A stretch of 64,000 bases of DNA from Corylus avellana (GCF_901000735.1 NC_081543.1:20541515-20605514), one strand, 5' to 3'; shown: positions 23,556 through 34,388, counted from the first letter of the stretch. Notes: a model not told the origin generated them from the letters alone. Made by a program: numbers and translations.

Positions 23556-23602
23556 TATGGGGTGCCTCCCATGAGCACTAAGTTTAACATCTTCAGCCAG
23601 AC
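23556..23602 (-). other. Conserved post-stop block, El-6 copy after ORF1
   Basis: Overlaps the TGA stop (23595-23593) of the zinc-knuckle ORF. One core base differs from the ORF2 copy (AGCACTAAG against AGCGCTAAG on the plus strand). Confidence 0.7.
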
Positions 23603-24790
23603 GTTGGTACTTTAAACTTGAAGCACCAATCTTTCCTTCTCTTGAACCAAAGGGAATGAATCTTTTCTACTGCAAGGTACTTCCGAGTGTTTATCGATCT
23701 GGGAGGACCACTCTGAGTTTTCTCAAACAGTTGCTCATCCGGTGGGGAATCATAAACTGGAATATAGTAAGAAGAAAATTCAGGGAGCTTCTCTATCTTG
23801 ATGTCCTCAATTTGCTCATGTGGTAGCTCTAACAGACTTCTCTCTTGGCGTCTCGGGAATAAGAGCTAATGGTGAAAAAATCTTAGTGCTTCCTTCTCTT
23901 TCCTGATGTGGCTTCTGTGGAACTCTGGTTTGCTCCTCCCTTCCCTCTCCCAATGGATTTTCAACCACCTCTTCACTCCTCAGTGTGACAACTCTCACAT
24001 GGTAGTAGGTGCACTCTTCCTCCATGTAATGCTCATTAGGATTGGCCACCAATTGACTTTAACACTCTTCTTCTTCTTTAAGTGTATCTGATTTTTACTT
24101 GAGGTGGGCCTTCATCCATTCAAATGATTGCTCTCTTTCCTCCATGCGGCTAATTTGAGTTGTTGTATGTTTTGTAAAGTTAGCACACTGTTTTTCTAAG
24201 GCAGCAACTGCTTCTTCTAAGGCAGACCTTTTAGGAGGAGGTGGTTCTTCTTGATATTGTTGATGTGGAGAAGAGTCTAAATGATCATATATGGGAGATG
24301 GTTCCTTTGCTTGGTATTGTGAAGCCAATAGGTGGAAGATGGCTCCTCTTGATATGCTTCTTCTTCTTTGAGACTATTGCCTTTCGGTTTGAAGTAGGTC
24401 TTCATTTCCTCAGATTCTTGCTGTGTAGTCTTAATCAATGGATTTACCATATCTATAAGAGAAGGTGGTTCAGGCTAACATTGCTATTGTGGAGCTGATT
24501 GAGAGGAATATGCATGATCATAGAATTGCTGATATGAGTGATGTTGCAGTCCATGAGATTGTTGAGCATGAATTCTGGGAGCTTGAGCTCCCCATGAGAG
24601 ATTTGACTGTTGACTCCATGCTGGGTTACATGAATCAAAATAGCGGCCGTTCCCCAGTCTAGAATACGATGTGTTCTTATGCCCAAATTTTGTTAGAAAT
24701 TTGTCTTACTGAATGACATTCTCTAACATGGTGATAAGGGTCATGGCATAAAGAACATGGTTCATGGAGCATTGGAATGCCTCCCCACAT
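23593..24790 (-). pseudogene. Zinc-knuckle ORF1 of El-6 with conserved tail
   Basis: ATG at 24790 begins MWGGIPMLHEP, then an intact knuckle CSLCHDPYHHVREC (24757-24716). So the protein starts at nucleocapsid with no capsid before it. Further along are NPAWSQQSNLSWGAQAP (the NPGW..NFSW part of Athila gag), a Glu-rich linker with MVANPNEHYMEEECTYY (24052 onward), and an open tail from QERSLLELPHEQ-like sequence to RRKDWCFKFKVPTSG and a stop at 23595-23593. The middle has frame breaks, so this copy is dead, but both ends are well preserved. Confidence 0.6.
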
Positions 24791-24949
24791 ATGTGAAATT
24801 AAAAATAAAGTAACAAAAAATTAAAAAGGGAATTAAAAACAAAATTTAAAAAGAAAACTTACTAATATGCAGACCCGAATGACCCTACATGAATTAAAGG
24901 AAAAAAAATAAGATTTATAATTAGTGCAGTAACTGTGTTGCTCTTTGGA

Positions 24950-25025
24950 TGTGCGATCGATCGCACTGTGAGATGCGCTCGATCATACTGGTGCGCTCGA
25001 TTGCCATGGTTGGGCGATTGATCAT
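24950..25025 (-). other. GATCGAGCGC motif cluster in the El-6 5' leader
   Basis: About four copies, including GTGCGATCGATCGCAC (a perfect palindrome), between the primer site and ORF1. All read in element sense. Confidence 0.6.
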
Positions 25026-25120
25026 ACCTCCAGAGGTAGAATAGTCACTACAAGAAAAACATAAAATAACTAAATTAACATAACACAACTAAAGGAAAAT
25101 AATTCTAAACAAAATTCGCC

Positions 25121-25139
25121 GCAATCCCCGCCAGAAACT
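25121..25139 (-). promoter_or_regulatory. Damaged primer binding site of El-6
   Basis: Plus strand reads GCAATCCCCGCCAGAAACTT. Compared with El-3 and El-5, roughly eight bases in the middle of the tRNA-Asp complement are missing, though the LTR start follows normally at 25140. The loss probably came after insertion. Confidence 0.6.
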
Positions 25140-26394
25140 TGTTGTCACAATTACCTACCTAAATTAATAGGCAAATAATTGGATGTTTTACCCGCAAGTG
25201 CACGAGTTTAACACAGTTGTATAGTGTGCAAATACGGGGTCATTCCCACGTGGATTGCTGAATCTTGTCTAAAATAAATTCCCAAAGTAAAATAAAACAA
25301 AAGATTGGATTTGAATTGATAATGATAAAAAGGTAGGGCTTTGATATCCACCACTAATTATATTCAGCTAATATATATATAGATGCCAATGTTTGATCAT
25401 GTTATATATATCTAATATTTGTCAACCTAAAGGCATGGGTGTATACTCCTTAAGCTATAGATTTCCCTAAGCAATGAGTTAGGCATGGGTGTATACTCTA
25501 ACTCTTTTCTTTCCTAAAGGATTTAGCATGGGTGTATACTAAGTTGTTATTTAGGAAAGCATATATTCTATGGAAATCGACAAACAAATGAGGCCTAGGG
25601 CATGGGTGTATACTCCCGATTCTCCATGTTGATTAACCCAAGAACCTAGTGTGGATTACTTTTGTTACTTATATTAAACTCAGGACTCGGTCATCCAAAT
25701 TGATTTAACTAACTAGTCCATACCACATGTACATGTTGATCAGGCACACATATATGAGGAATTCATGAAAACAGACATTAATCAATTTAGATATCACAAC
25801 AATATCATTTTAAGGGCGCCAATATTGAATATCAACTAAACATAACTAGGGCTTCAATCTAGCCTTACTAAATAAATTAGTTACACATAATAAAAATAAA
25901 ACTAAAAGAGAAAAGCGAAAGAAAGAACCGAAAGATAGCCTCAAATTCCTCTCCCCACAGTTGTGTCTTTTCCAGCTTACTTTTCTCAATGTTTAGAGAT
26001 CTATTTATAGGGCTTTAGAAGTCCTTGTTACACTAGTAAACCTAGGAAATTCGTAGGATTTTAGTCCTATTACTAGTGGGACTTGGAAAACCCTAATATG
26101 GAAGGAATGGGAGTCTGTCTGCAGCTTCTAGAATTCTCCAACGCACAGGTGCGATCGATCGCAACCCGTGTGCGATCGATCCCAAGTCTCTTGCGATCGA
26201 TCACACTACTAGAAATTCCAATTTTTTCAAAATTCTCTCTTTGTGCCCAAATCTTCCAGATTTACTTCATTTTATTCCAAAAGCCTACAAAAGCAAGGAA
26301 AACACATAAAAGAGCTAAAATGACATAAATTAACTAAAAGTAAAGGATTAAAACATGTTAAGGGCTAAAAATATGAATATTTTAGCACGTAACA
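25140..26394 (-). repeat. 5' LTR of El-6 (family A')
   Basis: Very similar to 18983-20219. The minus-strand TATA is at 26009-26002. Upstream of it, 26148-26207 has three close copies of the motif, one a perfect palindrome TGCGATCGATCGCA. Confidence 0.9.
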
Positions 26395-26803
26395 GTATAC
26401 ACCCCCATTCTAAATCCTTTGAGAAAGAAAAGAGTTAGAGTATACACCCATGCCTAACTCATTGCTTAAGGAAATCAAAAGCTTATACACCCATGCCCTT
26501 AGGTTGGCAAACATTCGGTATTCATAATATCATTGGATCATTAGCATAATGTTATATTATTTGAGCATAATTAGTGGTGGATATCAAAGCCCTACCTTTA
26601 CTTTATCTTTATATATTTTTATTTCTTTTTCATAACATCAATTTAATGACAACTCGATATTTTTAATCAATTCTAAATAAAATCAACAAGCTCCGTGGGA
26701 CCAATCTCATAATTTCTACACTATACTATTGTCTGATCCTATGCACTTGTGAGTAAAACGCATTAAATATTATCTATTAATTTAGGTAGTATTTGGCACA
26801 ACA
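26395..26803 (+). repeat. 5' LTR of El-5, second part
   Basis: Resumes the El-5 LTR after El-6 (right target copy GTATA at 26395-26399) and ends TTTGGCACAACA, directly before the primer site. Confidence 0.85.
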
Positions 26804-26806
26804 AGT

Positions 26807-26832
26807 TTTTGGTGCCGTTGCCTGGGATTGTT
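26807..26832 (+). promoter_or_regulatory. Primer binding site of El-5 (tRNA-Asp type)
   Basis: TTGGTGCCGTTGCCTGGGAT follows the LTR end after a short spacer. It is one or two bases from the usual Athila tRNA-Asp site. Confidence 0.8.
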
Positions 26833-26919
26833 TGATTTTGTATGGAATTTTTTTCCCCTTAGTTTATTTTTTGTTTTAATTTAGTTTTCTATTTTCTATT
26901 TTTTCGCAGTTACTGTTCT

Positions 26920-27012
26920 GCCTCTGGAGGTGCGCTCGAGTGCCCATTCTAGGGCGATCGAGTGCACCTGTGCGATCGAGCGCACTAGCAAGTACGATCG
27001 ATCGCACATCCG
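26920..27012 (+). other. GATCGAGCGC motif cluster in the El-5 leader
   Basis: Four to five copies within 90 bp, such as GTGCGATCGAGCGCAC, in element sense, upstream of the ORF start at 27175. Confidence 0.6.
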
Positions 27013-27174
27013 GACAGCAGCACAGAAACTGTTTTAATTATAGATCTGATTTTTTTTCTTTTGTTTCATGCAGGGTCATTCAAGTCTACATTTTCGTAAG
27101 TTTTTATTTTTAATTTTGTTTTATTTCCCTTTTTATTTTAACTTCTTATTGTTATTTTATTTTTGTTTTCACAC

Positions 27175-28421
27175 ATGTGGAGAAACATTTCGACACCTCA
27201 TGGACCATGTTCATTTTACCATGACCCTTATCACCATGTTAGAGAATATCATTCCATAAGACAAATTTCTAACAATTCTTTTTGGGATATGAACACATCG
27301 GGAACGACCGCTATTTTGATTCCTGTTGCCCATCATGGAGCCAACAGTCCAATCTCACATGGCAAGCTCAAGCTCCCGGAATTCATGCTCCACAATCTCA
27401 TGGACTGCAACATCACTCATATTAGCAATTCTATGATCATGCATACTCCTCTCAATTAGCTCCACAATAGCAATATCATGCTGAACCACCTCTTCTCAAG
27501 TTTTCTGAAAAGACATTAGCTATGATTTGTTTAGCAATTGAGGAGATGAAGAACTCTCATTTGAAATCAGTTAAAAGGACAGAGCCCACTGTACACAAAG
27601 AACAGATTTTCGCAAAAGGAAGAGCCCCAAAGTCAGTCAGTTACCACTCTTCATGGACATTATATGCAGGACGAGAGTATTTGAGAGCAAGAAGAGGAGT
27701 CATCTCCACAGTTCTATGGTCAATCATATTCATGTCTTAGTCCCAATCTGCGGTAATCCATTTTCAAGATAGTAGCTCATGAAAAGGAACCATCAATCAT
27801 ATATGATCATTCATATCAACAACACCAAGAGGAACCACCTCCTCCTAAGGTTTCTAAAGAGTTGCTAGATGTGATGGAGGAAATCATGAGATCATTTGAA
27901 AGGATGGAGGCTCATCTCAAGCAAATACCAGATCTCCTCAAAGAAGAAGAGTGTCAAGGTCAATTGATGGCAAATCCTAATGGACTATACATGGAGGAAG
28001 AGTGCACCTACCATCATGAGCAAGCTGTCACATTGAGGAGTGAAGAAGTGGTAGAAATCAAGTGGAAGAGGGGAAGGAGGAGCAAACCAAAGTTCCACAG
28101 GAGCCACATCAGGAAAAAGAAAAGAGCACTGAGATTTCTTCAACATTAGCTTTTATACCACGAAGCCAGGAGAGAAGTCTATTAGAGCTACCACATGAGC
28201 AAATTGAGGACATCAAGATAGAAAAGCTCCCTGAGTTTTCTTCTTACTTCATCCCAGTTCATGATTCTCCACCGGATGAGAAATTGTTTGAGAAAACTCA
28301 GAGTGGTCTTCCCCGATCTATAGACATTTGGAATCACCTTGCAATAGAAAAGATTCATTCCCTTCGGTGTAAGAGAAGAAAAGACTGGTGTTTCAAGTTT
28401 AAAGTGCCACAGTCTGGCTAA
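27175..28421 (+). pseudogene. Zinc-knuckle ORF of El-5 with conserved tail
   Basis: ATG 27175 begins MWRNISTPHGP and reaches the knuckle at 27208-27249, where two of the three Cys are Tyr (CSFYHDPYHHVREY), each explained by one G-to-A change. A second frame carries SWSQQSNLTWQAQAP. The Glu-rich linker with MANPNGLYMEEECTYHH is at 27862-28149. The tail frame 28062-28421 is open and ends RRKDWCFKFKVPQSG. Frame changes and stops in the middle make it a pseudogene. No capsid, protease or pol domains. Confidence 0.65.
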
Positions 28422-28456
28422 AGACGTTAAACTTAGCGCTCATGGGAGGCACCCCA
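28411..28456 (+). other. Conserved post-stop block, El-5 copy
   Basis: Overlaps the TAA stop of the ORF above and reads AACTTAGCGCTCATGGGAGG at its core. Confidence 0.7.
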
Positions 28457-28654
28457 CAGCATATCCTTTTTATTTCCTTCTTTGGTTGTTTTTATTTTAT
28501 TTTTATTATTAGTTTATTTTTGTTTTCCATTGTTATTTTAGTCATTTGTTTTGTAGGGAAAAGTGTGCTTTAGTCCAAGTTTGAGGGTGTGCTATAAGCC
28601 ATGCTATTCCACACAGTTTCATCCATATCCCGGGTAAATTCTTTCCATGTTATA

Positions 28655-28700
28655 GACACATGGCGACAATGTGTAATTTAAGTTTGGGGGTATGGGAACA
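28655..28700 (+). promoter_or_regulatory. Internal hairpin and G-tract of El-5
   Basis: ACACATGGCGACAATGTGT (stem slightly altered), then AAGTTTGGGGGTATGGG. About 1.1 kb upstream of the terminal module. Confidence 0.6.
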
Positions 28701-29793
28701 CTTTACACAAACAAACTTTGTCCCATTTTCATTTTGTTCTTATTTTTGTTGTTTGTTAAAAAGAAAAAAAAAATATGCATGTTCATGTTTGTCTTAAAAT
28801 TTTGGTTGATCTTAAAAATTGTTATTGATTCTCATTGGTGAGCTTAAAATTTTGAACGCATGATCTGATGATTGGATTTTTTAGTTTGGTTACTTGCTTT
28901 TGGCAATTGAGAATTCACATGTTTGTTCTGATCTTACACAAGCACATTAGCATATAATTTGTGGGGTATGACATGAAAGTCTGATGTATGTGTTTCTATG
29001 TCTTGGGTGAAACTGGATGACTTATTAGATGGATACTTTGACATATATATATGTGATAAAAAAGAAAAAAAAAGAAGGAAATGACAAGCTTTTCACTAAG
29101 TAACTGGACCTCTTGCCTTAAAGAATTGAGTGTTCACGTCAAAAGGTGAAAAATTTTGATTTGGTTAAAGTCATGGTTAGTTGGTTTCGTAGCTTTTTTT
29201 ATTCGAGTTAGTAAGTCCTTAGGGGTGTTTCACATATAATGCCCTAAAACCACCTAGTTTGGGAGTCATTGACTCAACACTCGTTACATGGTCAATTAGA
29301 AAGCTTAAGGGAATCAAACATTGCACAACCTGGGGAAGAAAAAAAAAAAGAAAAAGGAAGAGAAGAAAAATATGCCATTGTTGTTCATTCTGATGGGAAT
29401 TTCAGTGAACTTTGAGATATTGAAACATTGCACATTGAAAATAATTAGAAGTTTCAAATTTATGTGCTAATTCACTTTACACTGTGTCGAACTTGTGATG
29501 CTTTAGTCTATCTTTTGAAAGTAATTAGACTTTAAAATTCCAATTCATTGTGAAGATGGAGTTTATGAATGAGAATCATGGTTTTGAGTAACACTTAAAT
29601 TTTTGGTAGCATGAACTCTTGCATAATGTTTGTGGGTAACATTTTTGGAAAACCCTCACGAGACTTCACTCGTCCTCTAGGGAATGCCTAGAGGTTTAAA
29701 AGGCTTGTTGCATATGCCAAATGCAATCGTACATCCCACGAAAGATGGATTTATCTTTTTGTTCTTTGTTTTTCATTTTGTTTTTAATTTCGT

Positions 29794-29830
29794 ATTGCTA
29801 AGGGACTAGCAATATGTAAGTTTGGGGGTG
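29794..29830 (+). promoter_or_regulatory. Polypurine tract and terminal hairpin of El-5
   Basis: ATTGCTAAGGGACTAGCAAT, spacer, AAGTTTGGGGGTG, then the 3' LTR at 29831. Confidence 0.8.
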
Positions 29831-30892
29831 TGATAAGTGCTGCGCCGCTATGCCAAAATCACCCCGCAAGATAGGAACGCAATTTTGGAAGAATCCTATT
29901 CCGATTTGGACTTAGATTTTCTCTGTCCTAATTGGACTAGGACTTAAATCTCCGAATTTCCTAGGATTACTAGGGCTTCTAGGACTCTCCTAAGCCCTAT
30001 AAATAGACCTCTAAGCCTCACAATTCAATACACAATTTGAATGAGACAACTTTGGGGAGAAGAATTGGAGGCTACTTCTAGGACCGGTTTTCGGTTCTTT
30101 CTTTACCTTTTCTTTTTAGTTTTATTTTAATTATGTGTAACTAACTCTTAAGGAGGTCTAGATTGAAGCCCTAATTATGTTTATTTAATATTTCAATATT
30201 CACGCCTTTGTGATAATCATATTGTGATACTTAACTTGATTAATGCCTGTTTTCTTTAATTCCTTATATGTGTGTGATTGGCCTTGTATGCATGTGGTAT
30301 GGATTAGTTAATTAAATCAATTTGGATGACCGAGTTTTGGGTTTAATAAGAGTAACAAAAGAAATCCACACTAGATTCTTGTATTAATAAACATGGAAAA
30401 CCGAGAGTATACACCCATGCCCTAGGTTTCATGTGTTTGTTGATTTCCATAGATTTATACCTTCCGAAAGAACGACTTAGTATACACCATGCTAAATCCT
30501 TTGAGAAAGAAAAGAGTTAGAGTATACACCCATGCCTTACTCGTTTCTTAGGAAAATTAATAGCTTAAGGAGTATACACCCATACCCTTAGGTTGGCAAA
30601 CATTAGATATTCATAATATGATTGGATCATTAGCATATTGTTATATTATTTGAGAATAATTAGTGGTGGATATCAAAGCCATACCTTTACTTTATCTTTA
30701 TATATTTTTATTTCTTTTTCATAATATCAATTTAGTGACAACTTGATATTTTTAATCAATTCTAAATAAAATCAACAATCTCTGTGGGATCGATCTTGTA
30801 CTTGCTGCACTATACTATCTTTTAATCTTGTGCACTTATGAGTAAAATGTACTAAATATTATCTATTAATTTAGGTAGTATTTGGCACAATA
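29831..30892 (+). repeat. 3' LTR of El-5 with a U3 deletion
   Basis: After TGATAAGTGC it jumps to sequence that in the 5' LTR lies about 410 bp further on (near 18342), so most of U3 is missing. The TATA box is kept at 29998-30005. It ends CACAATA, followed by GGGTA. Confidence 0.85.
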
Positions 30893-31042
30893 GGGTATCA
30901 TTGCTGTTAAACCCTCATGAGACTTCACTCGTCCTCTAGTGATGCCTAGGGGTTTAAAAGGCTTGTTACTATGCTAAATGCAATCGTCTCTCCCATGAAA
31001 GCGGATTTATGTTTCATGTTTTGATTTTTTTTTCAAATTTCG

Positions 31043-31082
31043 TTTTGCTAAGGGACTAGCAAAATGTAAGTTTTGGGGTATT
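31043..31082 (+). promoter_or_regulatory. Polypurine tract and terminal hairpin of El-4
   Basis: TTGCTAAGGGACTAGCAA, then AAGTTTTGGGGTATT against the 3' LTR. Confidence 0.75.
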
Positions 31083-32238
31083 TGATGAGTGTCAAATATT
31101 GCATATTTGAGCCCCTTAATTTACATTTGTTAAGCCTTTAGCTATGTCTTAGTATGATGTTTTGTGTTAGTTTTAGTGTTTTAGTGTTTTGCAGGTTGCT
31201 AAGGGAAAACTACGGTCTTAATGTGAAAGATGCAAGGAATTTGAGAAAAGAGCATTTTTGGCTCACACACTGGCGCTCGAGCTCACCCGTCCTGGGATCG
31301 TGCGCACTCGCACCCAACATCAAGCCAGTAGTGACCCAAGTGCTGCACTGCAGGAGACCTGGTGCCCGAGTGCGATTGGGCGCACCTAGTGTGCGATCGA
31401 GCGCACTCAGCTACCCTAGAAGTGCAGAAACCCTAATTAACATTATAAATATCATATTTTTATAGGGAAACCAGAGAGCAATCCAAGGGGCTGCTAGGGA
31501 CGATTTTCGAAGAGAATAGGAGCAAAAAGGCTAGGGTTTTCTAGTGTTTTTGGTAGTTTTCTATTGGATTTTTCTCTTTAAGCCTCTAAAACCTCTATGA
31601 ATTCCTACATTGTTTTATTTTCATTCACTTTCTTGAGAGGCTAAACCCCAACTAAGGTTGAGGGTGAAGCCTCACAAATGATTAGCAACTAATAACTTTC
31701 ATGTAAATTGATACTCTTCCAGTTATATGAATTATTTTTCTCATTGTTATGTTTCTATTTCAATTAATTGTTGATCACTTTTAATTGATTACCTAGTTTA
31801 TTTGCTTAAATATTGGATATCCATTGTCTTTTGTTCAACGGATACATTTGATGATTTGAACTAAATTGGATATCCTTTGTGATTTGTACAAAGAACGGAT
31901 ACTTTGGATGATTCAATTTATTTATTTTGCAAAATAGAGCATAAATAAAATGTGTCATTCAACACTTTGGAAAATGTCAATGAACATGAAGATTATTGCT
32001 ATGAGTTGTGATGGTTGATTCCAAAAACCTTAGTATTTTATCTTTTAATTATTTCATTTTGTTTCAGTTTATGTTTTCAATTTCAAAATCAGAAAAATTT
32101 TGGAACTAGGTTAAAATATTATTGATTTAGATAGAAATTGAATTTTACGACACAATTCCCTGTGGATTCGACCTCGCACTTGCATAAACTATATTGCAAA
32201 CGATTCGTGCACTTGCGAGTACTTCAAAACTCACAACA
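31083..32238 (+). repeat. 3' LTR of El-4 (LTR family C)
   Basis: TGATGAGTGTCAAATATTGC to ACTCACAACA. The TATA box TATAAATA is at 31444-31451. Directly upstream, 31265-31410 has several motifs such as GTGCGATCGAGCGCAC. A 103-codon ORF over this region (31154-31465) is mostly upstream of the TATA box and is not annotated. Confidence 0.85.
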
Positions 32239-33770
32239 CTTGTTATTGCCCGTGTGCAGGATTCGAAGTATTTCCAACCATAAATTGTCCTTTGGGGTTG
32301 GGCATAGGCTGACTTGGGAACTTTCCCTTCTCTCTTTCACCCAAGTGGTTTGCTATTTGTCCAATATGACTCTCCAACTTAACAATTGCTTGGGTGTTTA
32401 CCATGGTCGTATTCTTCACTTCACTTATGGATTGACCTCTAAGCTGCATGAATTCCTTGAGAGTTTGTGAGGTATGAGATTTGAATTCCTTGAGAATGTC
32501 TTCCAAAGGAGACTGTGAAGAAGACGCTGGCACTGGTTTGGAGCTTGGAATGCAGGAGGTGGCATTGGATGAGCCGAGCAACCTTGATTCTGAACCGGTG
32601 GAAGACATCTGGGAGAGTATTGATTCTGAGTATGATGAGGGGCTCCTCCTTGATTCATCAATTGGTTCAGCTTCCATGAGAAATTGGGGTGGTTCCTCCA
32701 CCCTGGATTATAGGTCTCCGAGTATGGTCCACTTGCTTGCTTCATATAGTCATTGAAAGCGTTCACTTGTTCCATCAGGCAATCGGTACAAGCTGATAAA
32801 GATGGACAATTATGTGTTAAGTGCAAAGGACTAGCACATATGGAACAACCATCAGCATTGAATGCATTGGCTGCATTAATGGACTTGCTCAATGTGAGAG
32901 CATCGACATTTCGGGTGATAGCATATATCTTCAACCTCAAATCCATGTCTTCCTTAACCTAATAGATGCCTCATTACAAGCAGATTTGTCCTGACGACTT
33001 GAAAAATCCCACTACTTTGAATTGTCGGACAACTTATCCAATAATTTGTAAGCTTCATCTCCTGTTAAACAATGCTCCCCCATTCATAGACTTGATCAAA
33101 CTACGGTTGGATTATGTCAAACCTTGGTAGAAGAAATGAATGAGTATCCATCTCTCATATCCATGTAGAGGGCATTTTATTAGTAACTCCTTGAAGCTCT
33201 CCCAACTCTCGGAAAATTTCTCATCCTCCTCTTGAGTGAAAGAACTAATTTCCTTTCAGCACTCATTAACTCTGGACATCGGGAAAACTTGTTGTAGAAC
33301 TTGCTCAATAGTATTTTCCACGATGTGATGGATCTGGGAATGTTTGAATCCAACCATGCCTTGGCTCTATCGTGAAGAGAGAAGTGGAACAGTCTCAGAT
33401 GAATAGACTCCTAAGAAAAATTTTGAAATTTGAACGTAGTGCACTTGTCTTTGAACTTCTTCACATGACTGTAAGGGTTTTCCATCTCTAAACCATGGAA
33501 TGAAGGAAAGAGTTGGATGACATGAGGTTTACGGTCAAAATGCATAGCATTGGTTGGAGGCAATACTATGCACGAAGGAGAGTTTGTAGCAACAGGTGTG
33601 AACAATTCCCTAAGAGATCTAGCTAGGTCCACATTCTCAGGTTGGTTTTCCATCTTAACAGTCTCTAACTTAGCAGGAGTTCTCAAATTTCTCCTGGCAA
33701 TTCTTTCTATCTCGGGATCTAAAGGTATAATCTCTAAGTTCAAAGATCTCCGACCAAGCATACACCACAC
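32239..33770 (-). pseudogene. Athila-type gag pseudogene (El-7)
   Basis: From about 33770 leftwards: DPEIERIARRNLRTPAK, then HVIQLFPSFHGLEMENPYSHV (33500-33480), the start of the capsid-like region. The middle (about 33410-32960) is frame-broken. A knuckle CSICASPLHLTHNC follows (about 32860-32815), then [16 protein letters not shown] (about 32720), matching the intact element at the right window edge. The frame 32701-32243 continues with QIANHLGEREKGKFPSQPMP. Unlike the short elements, this copy includes the part before the knuckle. Multiple frameshifts and stops. Confidence 0.7.
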
Positions 33771-33944
33771 AAAAAGTACTCAAATAAACTAGCCAACAAA
33801 CACAAACTAATCACAAAAATAAAACAAATAAAACAAACAATAAATGCTAAAAATAGAAAACAAAATACTCACAAAATGGACAAAATAAATTTCACAAAAA
33901 TTGTTTTTCTCAGCAACTGCCAGTCTACTGATGCATTCTGCGGA

Positions 33945-34160
33945 GGTGCACTCGAGCACAAGTGAAAAGGTATCGATCGCAGATGTGCGACTTCCTCTGA
34001 TGAAGCAGCCTGCTGTGTAGGTGTGCTCGAGCGTAAGTGACGTGCACTCGAGCGTGTGTCTGCTATGCGCTTGAGCGCAACTGGAGAGGGTCAAGCGCAA
34101 CTAGAGAGGGTCGAGCACAAGCGCGGCTTAGTCTTGTTGCATTGATGCTCGAGTGCACTT
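33945..34160 (-). other. GATCGAGCGC motif cluster in the El-7 leader
   Basis: Several degenerate copies, for example GTGCACTCGAGCGTGTGTC on the plus strand, between gag and the primer site. Confidence 0.5.
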
Positions 34161-34360
34161 GAGCAACTTGACAGAGACTAGTTCGGCATAAACTGCAAAC
34201 AAATCAAATAGACTTTTCTCTTCTCTTTTCTTTTTTTATTAGATTTGCAGAAAGAAATAAAATAAAAATAAAATTGCAAAAGAAAATAAAACAAAAATCT
34301 AACTAAGCTAGTAGAAAAACAAAATCAATTCACACAAAAATGAATTTTCACAAACAAAAA

Positions 34361-34386
34361 CAATTCTCCAAAAACGGTGCCAAAAA
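34361..34386 (-). promoter_or_regulatory. Primer binding site of El-7 (tRNA-Asp type)
   Basis: Minus-strand TTTGGCACCGTTTTTGGAGA, diverged in the second half, next to the LTR start at 34389. Confidence 0.65.
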
Positions 34387-34388
34387 CT

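Larger units (their letters stand above)
18983..26394 (-). mobile_element. El-6: complete two-ORF, pol-less Athila-like element
   Basis: Flanked by GTGTA (18978-18982) and GTATA (26395-26399), a 5-bp duplication with one transition. LTRs at 18983-20219 and 25140-26394 are very similar by eye, so this is among the youngest insertions. Minus-strand order: 5' LTR, damaged primer site, leader, zinc-knuckle ORF (24790 to 23593), post-stop block, a second leader-like region (23480-22980), a second ORF (22969-21719), a second post-stop block (21658-21704), hairpin/G-tract, conserved block, polypurine tract, 3' LTR. Confidence 0.9.
17924..30892 (+). mobile_element. El-5: pol-less Athila-like element, host of El-6
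   Basis: Flanked by a perfect 5-bp duplication GGGTA (17919-17923 and 30893-30897). The 5' LTR is 17924-18982 plus 26395-26803, with El-6 inserted in it. The internal region is 26804-29830 and the 3' LTR 29831-30892. The internal region has a primer site, a leader with GATCGAGCGC motifs, a zinc-knuckle ORF remnant with a conserved tail, the post-stop block, the hairpin/G-tract, the conserved block and the polypurine tract. No pol. Confidence 0.9.
15881..32238 (+). mobile_element. El-4: 5'-truncated, pol-less Athila-like element split by El-5
   Basis: Its own sequence is 15881-17923 plus 30893-32238. It begins abruptly in the gag-like region against the El-3 LTR, so the 5' LTR, primer site and leader are missing. 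It then holds a broken gag/linker ORF, the internal hairpin/G-tract (16965-17003), the conserved block (about 17450-17612), and, beyond El-5, the terminal hairpin, polypurine tract and 3' LTR. Joining across El-5 restores the usual GTGGGTATCATT sequence once, with GGGTA duplicated. Confidence 0.8.

Noticed and set aside
31154..31465. 103-codon ORF in an LTR, similar to one at 50178-50585
   Set aside because: The similarity follows from both being family-C LTRs. Both lie largely upstream of the LTR TATA box and their predicted proteins diverge without coding-like constraint.
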